From: an uncultured Bacteroidales bacterium
Lineage (GTDB): Bacteria > Bacteroidota > Bacteroidia > Bacteroidales > UBA932
DNA: 40,654 nt
Assembly (NCBI GenBank): GCA_944326245.1
Contig: CALVDF010000048.1
Location: 1 to 40,654, forward strand
Direction of reading: 5' to 3'
The notes beneath the pieces are model-generated. The model saw nothing but the letters and a program-made list of their open reading frames with translations, searched no databases and was not told the origin of the DNA. Positions within the stretch are counted from its first letter, which is position 1, and every line of letters begins with the position of its first letter. Shown in pieces: positions 27,008 to 38,446 of this stretch. A program made the position numbers and the translations under genes.

Positions 27008-27233
27008 TCAAGAAATGTATCTTATCGGTTATTATGTTATAATAACCTCATCGTAATGCAAATACGGATTAAAATAATATTAAAAATATTTTGGATATTA
27101 GTTCTCCTAATAAGTCACCTCACATTCATTATCTACTAATAGATCTACAACAACAGATAGAATCCATCACGTCAATAAACCTATCACACTTATAACAAGA
27201 TTATTAATACACCGAGCATAATATACATTTGTT

Positions 27234-28544
27234 TCAGTCCCTATTAAACAAATCCCTTGTGTATACTTTCCCCTTAACGTCATCCAGGCATGTGTCGTAC
27301 CTGTTTGCGATGATGGCCTGTGACTGACGCTTGAATTCATCCAGATCGTTGACGACCTTGCTGCCGAAGAATGTGCTTCCGTCTTCTAGAGTGGGCTCAT
27401 AGATGATGATCGTGGCGCCTTTGGCCTTGATGCGTTTCATCACACCCTGGATGCTGCTCTGACGGAAGTTGTCGCTGCCGGTCTTCATCGTAAGGCGGTA
27501 TACGCCTATCACGGTGTCGTGCTCCTTCGATGCATCCCAGCTGCCGTCATATTCGTGTGCTCCCGCCATTTTTAGTACCTGGCCGGCGATGAAGTCCTTT
27601 CTGGTGCGGTTGCTCTCCACTATGGCTGTCATCATGTTCTGCGGCACGTCGGCGTAGTTGGCCAGCAGCTGCTTGGTGTCCTTGGGCAGGCAGTAGCCGC
27701 CGTATCCGAACGAGGGGTTGTTGTAGTGCGTTCCTATGCGGGGATCCAGGCCGATGCCCTGGATGATGGCCTGCGAATCCAGCCCTTTTACTTCCGCATA
27801 GGTATCCAGCTCGTTGAAGTAGCTGACCCTGAGGGCAAGGTATGTGTTTGCGAAGAGCTTCACCGCCTCGGCTTCCTTGAGCCCCATGAACAGTGTGGGA
27901 ATGTCCTCCTTGATTGCTCCGTCCTGCAGCAGGGCTGCGAAGGTATGCGCTGCCTCTTCCAGTGCGGGTATGTCCGCGATGGACTTTATGGCCTCGTTCT
28001 CCTCAGCAAATTCCGGTTTGTAGATGAGCTTCGGTACTCCCACTATTATGCGGCTGGGGTACAGGTTGTCGTACAGGGCCTTGCTTTCGCGCAGGAATTC
28101 CGGGGCGAATATCAGGTTGAGCCTTTTCAGCCCCTGTTTCCAGTATTTCACGTACAGGTTGCGGCAGTATCCCACCGGAATCGTGGACTTGATGACCATC
28201 ACCGCTTCCGGATTGACTTCCAGCACCAGGTCTATGACCTCTTCTACATGGCTTGTGTCGAAGTAGTTCTTGACCGGGTCGTAGTTGGTCGGTGCGGCGA
28301 TGATTACGAATTCGGCGTCACTGTACGCTTTGCGGCCGTCGAGTGTAGCCGTCAGGTCCAGTGGCTTTTCGGCCAGGTATTTTTCTATGTATTCGTCCTG
28401 TATTGGGGATTTTTTCCGGTTTATCAGGTCTACCTTTTCCGGTATTACGTCTACGGCTGTCACATGATTATGCTGCGCCAGCAGCGTAGCAAGGCTAAGC
28501 CCGACGTAGCCTGTGCCGGCTACGGCTATGCGGTAAGATCTCAT
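27234..28544 (-). CDS. ugd: UDP-glucose 6-dehydrogenase
   Basis: A 436-residue nucleotide-sugar dehydrogenase. [19 protein letters not shown] (6-24) binds NAD+, FAPEFLRES (146-154) and [18 protein letters not shown] (229-246) form the catalytic core, and C285 in [13 protein letters not shown] is the oxidation nucleophile. It makes UDP-glucuronate from UDP-glucose for the surface polysaccharide. Other UDP-sugar 6-dehydrogenases are possible, but the C-terminal [17 protein letters not shown] pattern is that of Ugd. GC-rich, in contrast to the AT-rich wzx immediately downstream, so a composition boundary falls in the 226-nt gap between them. Confidence 0.9.
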   Translation of the reverse strand: MRSYRIAVAGTGYVGLSLATLLAQHNHVTAVDVIPEKVDLINRKKSPIQDEYIEKYLAEKPLDLTATLDGRKAYSDAEFVIIAAPTNYDPVKNYFDTSHVEEVIDLVLEVNPEAVMVIKSTIPVGYCRNLYVKYWKQGLKRLNLIFAPEFLRESKALYDNLYPSRIIVGVPKLIYKPEFAEENEAIKSIADIPALEEAAHTFAALLQDGAIKEDIPTLFMGLKEAEAVKLFANTYLALRVSYFNELDTYAEVKGLDSQAIIQGIGLDPRIGTHYNNPSFGYGGYCLPKDTKQLLANYADVPQNMMTAIVESNRTRKDFIAGQVLKMAGAHEYDGSWDASKEHDTVIGVYRLTMKTGSDNFRQSSIQGVMKRIKAKGATIIIYEPTLEDGSTFFGSKVVNDLDEFKRQSQAIIANRYDTCLDDVKGKVYTRDLFNRD

Positions 28545-28656
28545 GATTTATGAATTATGAAGCGTATGAAGTTTAAGCCCCTGACAGGGTCAAGGGTTAT
28601 TGTCGGTTACCCGACTGGAAGATGTCGATGTAGATGGTCTGATGATGTCGGACGCT

Positions 28657-29043
28657 CTACCACCTGCCGGCTTCGGTGAGGAAGCGGGTGAGCAGGGAGG
28701 CGGCTTTCTTGAGGTGACCGAGGAATTTGGCAGGGGCGTTCATCGATGTGACGCGGGCGCGGATGTCGCGGGCGAGGTCTTCGATGGGCTCCGAGGCTGC
28801 CTCGAGTCTGTCCATGAGGGTGTCGGATGTGGCCTCGACTAGCTCCCGTTCTACAGCCCGCAGGGCCAGGGCTGCCTCCTCGAGGGCCCGGCGCTCTTCG
28901 TCAGTGGTATCGGGGTCGAGACGGAGACCGTCGTTTTCGGCTATGGCTTCGCGTATCTCCGCGAGAGTCCTGAGCTGCTGCCCGGAGGTCCCGCCGTTTT
29001 TGCCTGCCTTGTCCGCAGGGGAGTATGCTGTGCCGTCTGCCAT
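28657..29043 (-). CDS. Small charged helical protein of unknown function
   Basis: A 128-residue protein I do not recognise. It lacks a signal peptide or membrane segment and is predicted to be almost entirely helical and rich in Glu, Arg and Ala (RTLAEIREAIAEN, DEERRALEEAALALRAVERELVEAT), suggesting a coiled coil or helical bundle. It lies 28 nt downstream of an unrecognised lipoprotein gene and upstream of ugd, in GC-rich sequence matching the chromosome, so the pair looks native rather than acquired. No catalytic motif is visible. A role with the lipoprotein is plausible from spacing only. Confidence 0.65.
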   Translation of the reverse strand: MADGTAYSPADKAGKNGGTSGQQLRTLAEIREAIAENDGLRLDPDTTDEERRALEEAALALRAVERELVEATSDTLMDRLEAASEPIEDLARDIRARVTSMNAPAKFLGHLKKAASLLTRFLTEAGRW

Positions 29044-29071
29044 TGTCTTTGATATGATTGTTATATTTTTA

Positions 29072-30004
29072 TCAGTTAAGCATCTGTGATACCCGTGATG
29101 CCATGTAGTTGAGCTGCAGGAGCTCTTCCCATACCTCCTGGGTCACTTCCTTCTTGCCGGAGGCGAAGTCCGCCGCCAGCTTGGCATGGGCGTTCTTCAT
29201 CGAGCGGAGGGCCGAGACGCAACTGTTGCGTACATCCGATAGCCTGTCGGCCCGCCGGATCAGGTCCACATAGTGGCGGTCGCTTTCGGGGGATACCGGC
29301 TCCCCGCGCAGCTCCATGGAGCGGAGATAGGCGGAATAATTGTCTCTGAGACTCTCTTTCTCGTGGCGGATCAGCTCGTCCATCGCGTCACTGCGGAGGA
29401 TGTCCATGAGCGAATCACAGCTGGCAGCTACCAGGGTATCTCCGGCCATGACTATGTTTTTCACGGCTGTGCCCTGAACGGCCTGCATCACTTCTTCGGC
29501 CACATAGGCCAGCACTCTGCCGGCCATTCTGGCATATCCTGTGGGTATATCTTCGTATCCGGTATCGAGTCTGTTGTATCTGTATATGACCGAGTCCACT
29601 CTGGATCCTATGCCGCGGAGCTCTGTGCCTATCCCCTTCCACCTGGCTTCAGCGCTCACACTGTGGAGGGCCCGGACGTAGCTGTTGAAAGCGTCCACGT
29701 AGCCGGAGGCTTTGCGGACCAGGGACTCGTCATCGATGGAGGTTTCTGCCAGTGCAGTCACTTCTTCAAAACGGGCTTCTCCGGAAGTAAGCGAGGCCGC
29801 ATAGAAAAGTCCGCGCTCCAGTCTCAGTTCCGAGATCTCCCCGAACAGCACTGCAGGCGAGCGGGACACGGTATCGCTGCGGAATGTCAGCTCTCCGACG
29901 GCCTCCATCTGAGCCTTGGACAGCGGAGAGCAACCGGCGGCGAAAATAGCCGTCAACAGACTTATAATAAGAATGTTATATATCGGACAAAACCTCATCT
30001 TCAT
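29072..30004 (-). CDS. Predicted lipoprotein of unknown function
   Basis: A 310-residue protein with a type II signal peptide: basic start, hydrophobic NILIISLLTAIFAAG and lipobox cysteine C25 (FAAGC). The residues after the cysteine (SPLSKAQ) lack the acidic surface-export signal common in Bacteroidetes surface lipoproteins, so it may stay facing the periplasm. The mature part looks all-helical, with many short amphipathic stretches and no recognisable domain. It follows pglF after 111 nt on the same strand and precedes the small charged protein by 28 nt. It could help in polysaccharide export or anchoring, but this rests only on location. Confidence 0.68.
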   Translation of the reverse strand: MKMRFCPIYNILIISLLTAIFAAGCSPLSKAQMEAVGELTFRSDTVSRSPAVLFGEISELRLERGLFYAASLTSGEARFEEVTALAETSIDDESLVRKASGYVDAFNSYVRALHSVSAEARWKGIGTELRGIGSRVDSVIYRYNRLDTGYEDIPTGYARMAGRVLAYVAEEVMQAVQGTAVKNIVMAGDTLVAASCDSLMDILRSDAMDELIRHEKESLRDNYSAYLRSMELRGEPVSPESDRHYVDLIRRADRLSDVRNSCVSALRSMKNAHAKLAADFASGKKEVTQEVWEELLQLNYMASRVSQMLN

Positions 30005-30115
30005 TTACGGCTCCGCCCCCTGAGTCCCATCTGCATGCTTTTGACAACAACAGCAGATGAATCCCAGCAGGCCGAAGCAACCGGCGGAGAATCGGACTCC
30101 GCACGGCTACCTATG

Positions 30116-32062
30116 TCAGGAGTCCAGTCTCTCGTAACGGGAGTTGGCACTCTTGTATTCGGGAACGATGTTCTTCATCGCCAGCACTGTATCGTCCTTC
30201 TTCATTCCATGGGCGACAATCCTCAGATGCTCAAGCTCCCTGTCTACCTCTGCCATATCGTATTCGCGGACCTTGGCCCTGAATATCTTCTTGTGGACAG
30301 TAGGCAGGGTGTTCTCCTCGTCCTTGAGCAGCTCTTCGTAGAGCTTCTCTCCCGGACGGAGACCCACATACTTGATCTCTATATCCTTGCCCAGCTGCAG
30401 ACCTGCCAGCGAAATCATCTTCTTGGCCAGGTCGTCTATCTTGACCGGAGCACCCATGTCAAATACGAATATATCGTTGCCTTCTCCCATCGTGGCTGCT
30501 TCAAGCACGAGCGAGCAGGCTTCCGATATGGTCATGAAATACCTGATGATACGTGGATCGGTTACTGTCAGCGGACCGCCCTTGGCTATCTGCTCCTTGA
30601 AGAGAGGTATCACGGAACCGTTGGATCCCAGCACATTACCGAAACGTGTGGTGATGAACTTGGTCTTGCCTGCCATGCGTCCTTCCGCTATCTCCTTGCC
30701 CACTGTCTGTACATAGATCTCGGCTATTCGCTTGGACGCACCCATTACATTGGTAGGATTGACAGCCTTGTCGGTGGATATCATCACGAATTTCTCGATG
30801 TTGTACCGTATTGAAGCGTCCACCACATTCTTGGTACCGAACACATTGGACTGCACGGCTTCTACAGGGTTGGACTCCATGAGGGGCACATGCTTGTATG
30901 CTGCAGCGTGGAACACCACATTGGGGCGGTACTTGTCGAAGAGGGCATCTATACGGTCCTTGTTACGCACATCTGCGATGACAAACTTCTTGTCCACCCT
31001 AGGGGCCTGGCTGCGCAGCTCCAGCTGCATGTTGTGCATGGGGGTCTCGGCGAAGTCCACCAGAATAAGCTTGCGGATAGGCATGTTGATCAGCTGGCGG
31101 CAGAGCTCGCTTCCAATGGAGCCGGCACCTCCGGTAACTATGACTACCTTGTCCGTAAGGAACTCGCGTATCTCCAGTATATTGATCTTGATCTCGTCAC
31201 GGCCGAGGAGGTCCTCTATCCTGATCTCGCGTATCCTGTTGCGGAATATGCTGTCATCAAACGTCTCCAGCGAAGGCCTTACCAGTATCTGGATCCTTCT
31301 TTCCGAACAGAACTTGACTATGCCGTCCTGCTCGTTGCGTGCAGAGACATTGTTGGGGAATACCACTGCAGATATCATGCGGGAAGTCACCAGACGGGCA
31401 AAGTCCCTCTTGTTGTCGATATGGTATATCCTGTATCCGCACAGCAGCTTGCTCCTGTCGTGCTTGTCCGGAGTTATGAAACCGGCACAGCGGTAGGACG
31501 AATGGAGGGTCTTCTCCAGGAAATTGAGCGTATAGACCGAATCCTCGTCAGTACCGTAGATCAGGGTATTCTTGACATAGTAGTCAGGAGCGATGGAAAG
31601 GGAAAGGGCACTGTAGATATTGGTTATCAGTATGCGGACCATGATCAGCAGGAAAAGGGTGAGGATCATGTCCAGCACGGCGAACACCAGCATCCAGCTT
31701 CCGCTGACGGGGAAATCCAGATGCATGGGGGCAAATACATAGATGGCCGCGGCTATCAGCACACCCTTGATGATGGATGCGAAGGATATGCGCCACATGT
31801 CACGCATGGAGGTATGCCTTACCACACCCGCATAGCTTCTGGTGATAAAGAATGCCAGCAGGGATATGACGGCGGAAATCCCCGCTCCCGTAAGATAGAA
31901 GCGGAGATTGAGGTCATCATGCACCGAAAAATAGTCGAATACTGCCGTTACCAGTAAGGTAGATATTACGGAAGTTACTGTGTCAATGAGCAATACCCAG
32001 TATCTGTTGATATAATGCTTCGCCAGATACGATACTATTTTTTCTATTTTCTCGTTCTTCAT
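30116..32062 (-). CDS. pglF: PglF/WbpM-like membrane UDP-GlcNAc 4,6-dehydratase
   Basis: A 648-residue protein. Residues ~15-155 form four transmembrane helices; residues ~160-290 are a Rossmann-like regulatory region; the catalytic SDR domain starts at VTGGAGSIGSELCRQL (~319). ISTDKAVNPTNVMGASKR carries the D-K pair and the MxxxK that replaces YxxxK in this family, and LRPGEKLYEELL is near the end. It converts UDP-GlcNAc to UDP-2-acetamido-2,6-dideoxy-4-keto-hexose, substrate for the PglE-like aminotransferase over 22 kb away at the end of the locus. It is the first gene after the strong promoter at 32092-32122, and probably the leader gene of the operon. Confidence 0.9.
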   Translation of the reverse strand: MKNEKIEKIVSYLAKHYINRYWVLLIDTVTSVISTLLVTAVFDYFSVHDDLNLRFYLTGAGISAVISLLAFFITRSYAGVVRHTSMRDMWRISFASIIKGVLIAAAIYVFAPMHLDFPVSGSWMLVFAVLDMILTLFLLIMVRILITNIYSALSLSIAPDYYVKNTLIYGTDEDSVYTLNFLEKTLHSSYRCAGFITPDKHDRSKLLCGYRIYHIDNKRDFARLVTSRMISAVVFPNNVSARNEQDGIVKFCSERRIQILVRPSLETFDDSIFRNRIREIRIEDLLGRDEIKINILEIREFLTDKVVIVTGGAGSIGSELCRQLINMPIRKLILVDFAETPMHNMQLELRSQAPRVDKKFVIADVRNKDRIDALFDKYRPNVVFHAAAYKHVPLMESNPVEAVQSNVFGTKNVVDASIRYNIEKFVMISTDKAVNPTNVMGASKRIAEIYVQTVGKEIAEGRMAGKTKFITTRFGNVLGSNGSVIPLFKEQIAKGGPLTVTDPRIIRYFMTISEACSLVLEAATMGEGNDIFVFDMGAPVKIDDLAKKMISLAGLQLGKDIEIKYVGLRPGEKLYEELLKDEENTLPTVHKKIFRAKVREYDMAEVDRELEHLRIVAHGMKKDDTVLAMKNIVPEYKSANSRYERLDS

Positions 32063-32091
32063 AATATTTAAGGAAAGTGCACTTTGGTTTG

Positions 32092-32122
32092 CAAATATAG
32101 TATTTTGTTCCGTCGAAACAAA
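32092..32122 (-). promoter_or_regulatory. Consensus Bacteroidetes promoter upstream of pglF
   Basis: On the minus strand TTTG (32119-32122) is followed after exactly 19 nt by TATATTTG (32092-32099), a full match to the TTTG-N19-TAnnTTTG consensus. Transcription would start near 32085, about 22 nt before the pglF ATG. It lies directly behind the glnN stop and is the best promoter seen in the window; it may drive the whole polysaccharide locus. Confidence 0.75.
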
Positions 32123-32126
32123 AATA
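32101..32126. repeat. AT-rich inverted repeat overlapping the pglF promoter
   Basis: TATTTTGTT (32101-32109) pairs with AACAAAAATA (32117-32126) with one bulged base around a 7-nt loop. It begins 2 nt after the glnN stop on the minus strand and covers the -33 box of the pglF promoter. It could be a terminator for the glnN operon, an operator, or both. Confidence 0.4.
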
Positions 32127-32128
32127 TT

Positions 32129-34312
32129 CTATCTGCTCAGCAGCATTTCCCTGTACTTAGGAAGAGGCCAGAGTTCGTCATCCACCAGCATCTCGAGCTT
32201 GTCGGACACCTCGCGGATCTTGAGCATATACGGCTGTACGCGGCTGCAATATGCCTCTGCACGCTCTGTCACGTCATGTATCTGGTTGGCCACACGCCTC
32301 TCCTCTATCATGTCGTGTACGTCCTTGCGCAGCGAATCCACATAACGGGAGATCTTCTCTATCATCCTGAGCTGGGTCGAGCACAGGTCCCTCATCTTCT
32401 CCTGTCCGAACAGGTCATTGAGTCCGCGGCAGTTCTCGATAAGCGTATTCTGGAATTTGATGGCTGTCGGGACGATATGGTTTACTATCAGGTCTCCCAA
32501 TACCCTGGCTTCGATCTGCAGCTTCTTGGTGTAGGTCTCCTGCTGCACTTCATAGCGGGCATACAGCTCCCTGTCCGAAAGGATGCCCAGAGAAGAGAAC
32601 AGCGATACTGTCGAAGGCTCCAGAAGGGCCTTGTTGGCTTCGGGCACCGAACCCAGAGCCCTGAGACCGCGGCGCGCGGCTTCCTCCTGCCACTCTTTGC
32701 TGTAGCCGTTGCCCTCGAAACGGATATCCTTCGATTCCAGGACGAACTGCCGTATCACATTGAAGATGGCATCGTCATGCTTCTCTCCGGCAGCGATGCG
32801 GCCGTCCACCAGTGAGCGGAAACGGATCAGCTGCTGCGCTACTGCCGCGTTGAGCACATATATGGGGGCTGAGACATTGACGGATGAGCCCACTGCCCTG
32901 AACTCAAACCTGTTGCCGGTGAAGGCAAAGGGTGAGGTACGGTTGCGGTCCGTATTGTCGGGAAGTATCTCGGGAATATCGTTGACCACTTTGAGACGGG
33001 CCCTCTCCCCTTCCTCTCCGCCATATTCGCTCATGTCCTCGATGCTGCGCAGGACCTTGTCAAGAGTGGTGCCTACGAATACCGACATGATTGCCGGAGG
33101 TGCCTCATGTCCACCGAGACGGTAGGAATTGCTGAGCGAGGCCACGCTTGACATCAGCAGGTAGCTGTGCTCGCTGACTGCCCTGATGACCGATACGAAG
33201 ATGCTCAGGAACTGCAGGTTGGTCCTGGGAGTACGGCCGGGGGAGAGCAGGTTGACGCCTGTATCGGTGACCAGGGACCAGTTGCAGTGCTTGCCTGAGC
33301 CGTTGACGCCGTCGAAAGGCTTCTCGTGGAACAGCACCTTGAAATGGTGTTTCTTGGCCACTTTCCTCATAAGCAGCATGAGTATGAGATTCTGGTCTAT
33401 GGCCAGATTGGCTTCACAGAACAGGGGTGCGCATTCAAACTGATTGGGCGCCACCTCGTTGTGGCGTGTCTTCAGCAATATGCCCAGCTTGTAGGCATTG
33501 GTCTCGAAATCCTTCATGAAGGCCATTGTCCTGGAAGGGATGGTTCCGAAATAGTGGTCCTCCAGCTGCTGGTCCTTGGCGGCCGTATGCCCCAGAAGGG
33601 TCCTGTTGCAGATCTGCAGGTCAGGTCTGGCGCGGTAGAATGCGTCGTCGACCAGAAAATACTCCTGCTCCGGCCCGAGCATCACGTCGACCTTGCGCAC
33701 ATTGCGGTCGAAGAGACGTACCACGTCCACTGCTGCCTTGTTGAGAGTCCGCAGGGACTTCAGCAGAGGAAGTTTCATGTCCAGGGACTCGCCGGTATAG
33801 GCTACGAATACCGTAGGGATACAGAGCGTATTGTCCAGGATAAATGCCGGAGAACTGGGGTCCCAGGCCGTATAGCCTCTGGCTTCAAATGTATTGCGGA
33901 GACCGCCGTTGGGGAAGCTGGATCCGTCGGACTCCTGCTGAACGAGGGCGCTGCCCTTGAAATTCTCGAAGATGTGTCCCTCCGCGTCGCGGTCCACGAA
34001 TGCCTCGTGCTTCTCTGCGGTGGAATCGGTCATGGGATGGAACCAGTGGGTGTAGTGGGTAGCTCCCATCTCCACTGCCCACGCCTTCATGCCGGCTGCG
34101 ATCTGGTCGGCGAAACTGCGGTCAATGCTAGTCCCCTCACGGATGGATGACTGCACATGAGCATAAGCGTCAGGCGAAAGATATTTGCGCATGCGCTCGA
34201 GTGTGAATACATTCTGCCCGAAATATTCGGACACAGGCCTGTTCTCTTCGAAGAACCGCTCAGCCCTGCGGGTTGAGAACTCCTGCAGGGCACGAATCCT
34301 GAAATTGCTCAT
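32129..34312 (-). CDS. glnN: Type III glutamine synthetase
   Basis: A 727-residue GSIII, the normal length for this family characteristic of Bacteroidetes and cyanobacteria. The family signatures KPFDGVNGSGKHCNWSL (391-407 region), RHNEVAPNQFECAP and LGPEQEYFLVDD are all present. The enzyme makes glutamine from glutamate, ammonia and ATP in the cytoplasm. Its start codon abuts the stop codon of the glutaminyl cyclase gene with no gap, so it is the third gene of an operon with pyrG. No separate promoter was found in front of it. Confidence 0.95.
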   Translation of the reverse strand: MSNFRIRALQEFSTRRAERFFEENRPVSEYFGQNVFTLERMRKYLSPDAYAHVQSSIREGTSIDRSFADQIAAGMKAWAVEMGATHYTHWFHPMTDSTAEKHEAFVDRDAEGHIFENFKGSALVQQESDGSSFPNGGLRNTFEARGYTAWDPSSPAFILDNTLCIPTVFVAYTGESLDMKLPLLKSLRTLNKAAVDVVRLFDRNVRKVDVMLGPEQEYFLVDDAFYRARPDLQICNRTLLGHTAAKDQQLEDHYFGTIPSRTMAFMKDFETNAYKLGILLKTRHNEVAPNQFECAPLFCEANLAIDQNLILMLLMRKVAKKHHFKVLFHEKPFDGVNGSGKHCNWSLVTDTGVNLLSPGRTPRTNLQFLSIFVSVIRAVSEHSYLLMSSVASLSNSYRLGGHEAPPAIMSVFVGTTLDKVLRSIEDMSEYGGEEGERARLKVVNDIPEILPDNTDRNRTSPFAFTGNRFEFRAVGSSVNVSAPIYVLNAAVAQQLIRFRSLVDGRIAAGEKHDDAIFNVIRQFVLESKDIRFEGNGYSKEWQEEAARRGLRALGSVPEANKALLEPSTVSLFSSLGILSDRELYARYEVQQETYTKKLQIEARVLGDLIVNHIVPTAIKFQNTLIENCRGLNDLFGQEKMRDLCSTQLRMIEKISRYVDSLRKDVHDMIEERRVANQIHDVTERAEAYCSRVQPYMLKIREVSDKLEMLVDDELWPLPKYREMLLSR

Positions 34313-36762
<2,450 letters not shown>

Positions 36763-36781
36763 TTATTTACTTACGGGGGTA

Positions 36782-36813
36782 CAAAGTTAATGCAAAAAAA
36801 CTATCTTTGCAAG
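36782..36813 (-). promoter_or_regulatory. Promoter for the pyrG operon
   Basis: On the minus strand CTTG (36810-36813) precedes TAACTTTG (36782-36789) by 20 nt: an exact -7 box with a three-of-four -33 box. Transcription would start near 36775, shortly upstream of the pyrG ATG at 36756. It overlaps the plus-strand promoter box of the divergent operon. Confidence 0.6.
36802..36809 (+). promoter_or_regulatory. -7 box for the thioesterase operon
   Basis: TATCTTTG is an exact TAnnTTTG match ending 27 nt before the thioesterase ATG. The -33 region is not convincing. It lies within the divergent pyrG promoter, so the two transcription units may compete for polymerase. Confidence 0.5.
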
Positions 36814-36836
36814 ATATTTTTCAACCTCATTCCTGA

Positions 36837-37580
36837 ATGAATAGTCATACAATAAGATACAGAATCCGCACCTGCGACGTGGACATGCGCAAGAGCTACA
36901 AGGCATTTGCATTCATGACGCAGGCACAGGAGATAGCCAACTACCATGCCTCGCGCATAGGTTTCGGCTATGCCGACCTCATCAGGGACAATATAGTATG
37001 GGTACTGTCAAGGATGAAGGTCCGGTACATCCAGGCACCGTCATGGGAAGACGAGGTTCAGCTCACCACATGGCACAAAGGACGCGAAGGGGTATTCTCC
37101 CTCAGGGACTTCGAGGTAACTCCGGCAGAAGGCGGGGATCCGCTCATCCTGGCCACCAGTTCCTGGCTGCTGATCGACGTCAACACCCGCAGGATGCTCC
37201 GTCCGGACCATGTGCTCGGAGAGAAGAGTACCGCAACGGCCCTGTACCGCGATGCCATCGGCGAGTCCTGCGGCAAGCTGGCCATTCCGGAAGAAGGGAT
37301 GGAACAGGTACGGAGCCATGAAGTACTGTATTCAGACATTGACTTCAACACCCATACCAACAACGCAAAATACGTAGAATGGGCCTTCGACGCCATTCCC
37401 TACGAAGATATTGCCGCCCGTGGCGGGATTGATTCATACCAGATCAACTTCAACCACGAGACCCGCATCGGGGACCGCGTCGACCTGTACCGTGCAGCCA
37501 CCGCTCCCGGAGAATATGCCATCGAGGGACGCTGCGGCGACAGATCCGTATTCCAGACCGTAATACGGCTCAAACCCTGA
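36837..37580 (+). CDS. Acyl-ACP thioesterase (FatA/FatB-like double hotdog)
   Basis: A 247-residue double-hotdog thioesterase. The first hotdog has RIRTCDVDMRKSYKAFAFMTQAQEIANYHA and SRMKVRYIQAPSWEDEVQLTTW; the second contains the catalytic-region pattern DFNTHTNNAKYVEWAFD (169-185) with N171/H173 in the family positions. Such enzymes release fatty acids from acyl-ACP in the cytoplasm. It opens a three-gene plus-strand operon with a steroid-reductase-like membrane protein (41-nt gap) and an OYE-family flavoprotein. Its link to those two enzymes is not obvious; it may simply share the transcript or act on a related acyl substrate. Confidence 0.87.
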   Translation: MNSHTIRYRIRTCDVDMRKSYKAFAFMTQAQEIANYHASRIGFGYADLIRDNIVWVLSRMKVRYIQAPSWEDEVQLTTWHKGREGVFSLRDFEVTPAEGGDPLILATSSWLLIDVNTRRMLRPDHVLGEKSTATALYRDAIGESCGKLAIPEEGMEQVRSHEVLYSDIDFNTHTNNAKYVEWAFDAIPYEDIAARGGIDSYQINFNHETRIGDRVDLYRAATAPGEYAIEGRCGDRSVFQTVIRLKP

Positions 37581-37621
37581 AACATTTCAATACAAATTAT
37601 AATACACTAAAACCTGCAACC

Positions 37622-38413
37622 GTGAATCTGACAGACTGGACAATATTCGACCCTCACTTCTTCCACATCGTCGAACGTGTTATGATAGTTCTGGCCGTAG
37701 TGGTCTTCGTGGCCCTGCAATACTTCAAAGCCGGCTACGGCTACCTCCGGGCCAAAGGATGGGGACCGATGATAGACAACAAGCTGGGATGGGTCCTCAT
37801 GGAGATACCCGTGCTGATCGTATCCGCAGCCATCATCATTGCCACCCGCGGATGGCAGAACATCACTGCATTCATAGTAGTATCCTTCCTGCTGGTGCAC
37901 TACATCCAGCGCTCGCTCATCTACCCGTGCCTGATGCGCGGCAAAAGCCGGATCCCCGTCTCCGTTGTCCTGATGGGTGCCGTGTTCAACATCATCAATG
38001 CCTACCTCATCTGCGGCTGGCTCTTCATACTGGCCCCCGAAGGACGGTACACCCCGCAGTGGCTGTACTCTCCCCAATTCATAGCCGGCGCAGTGATATT
38101 CATCTTCGGCATGGTGGTCAACCTCCACTCCGACTACATCATACGCCACCTGCGCAAGCCCGGTGACACCAGGCACTACATCCCGCGCGGGGGCATGTTC
38201 AGATACGTGTCATCCGCCAACTACTACGGAGAGATCACCGAGTGGTTCGGATTTGCAATACTCACCTGGTCCCTCCCCGGAGCCATCTTCTGCATGTGGA
38301 CCTTCGCCAACCTGGCTCCCCGGGCCAATTCCCTGTACGAGAAGTACACCAAGGAATTCGGCGAAGAATTCACGTCCCTGAAGCGCAAACGGCTGATACC
38401 GTTCATCTATTAA
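37622..38413 (+). CDS. Steroid 5-alpha-reductase-family membrane protein
   Basis: A 263-residue integral membrane protein with about six to seven hydrophobic helices. The C-terminal third has the steroid 5-alpha-reductase family signature: HYIPRGGMFRYVSSANYYGEITEWFGFAI (in parts, ~180-205), then NSLYEKYTKEFGEEF and a KRKRLIPFIY end. Eukaryotic members reduce the 4,5 double bond of 3-oxo-4-ene steroids with NADPH. Related Bacteroidales enzymes have been linked to reduction of 3-oxo-delta4 bile acids and steroid hormones to 5-alpha (allo) products. It is followed after 33 nt by an OYE-type flavoprotein that could be the 5-beta counterpart. The family is secure; the true substrate is inferred. 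Confidence 0.87.
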   Translation: MNLTDWTIFDPHFFHIVERVMIVLAVVVFVALQYFKAGYGYLRAKGWGPMIDNKLGWVLMEIPVLIVSAAIIIATRGWQNITAFIVVSFLLVHYIQRSLIYPCLMRGKSRIPVSVVLMGAVFNIINAYLICGWLFILAPEGRYTPQWLYSPQFIAGAVIFIFGMVVNLHSDYIIRHLRKPGDTRHYIPRGGMFRYVSSANYYGEITEWFGFAILTWSLPGAIFCMWTFANLAPRANSLYEKYTKEFGEEFTSLKRKRLIPFIY

Positions 38414-38446
38414 ACCGTACAACCAGCGTCCATAACATACGATAAT

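Noticed and set aside
30028..30059. CATCTGC/GCAGATG inverted repeat upstream of the lipoprotein gene
   Set aside because: Arms of 7 nt with an 18-nt loop and no T run; too weak for a terminator or operator call.
29273..30814. 513-codon plus-strand frame spanning the lipoprotein and pglF ends
   Set aside because: Antisense to two supported genes, no domain, His/Gly/Tyr-rich shadow composition.
7000..32000. UpxY/NusG-like antiterminator, Wzz/Wzc or transposase inside the locus
   Set aside because: Looked for because Bacteroidales capsule loci often have them; none of the translated genes matches.
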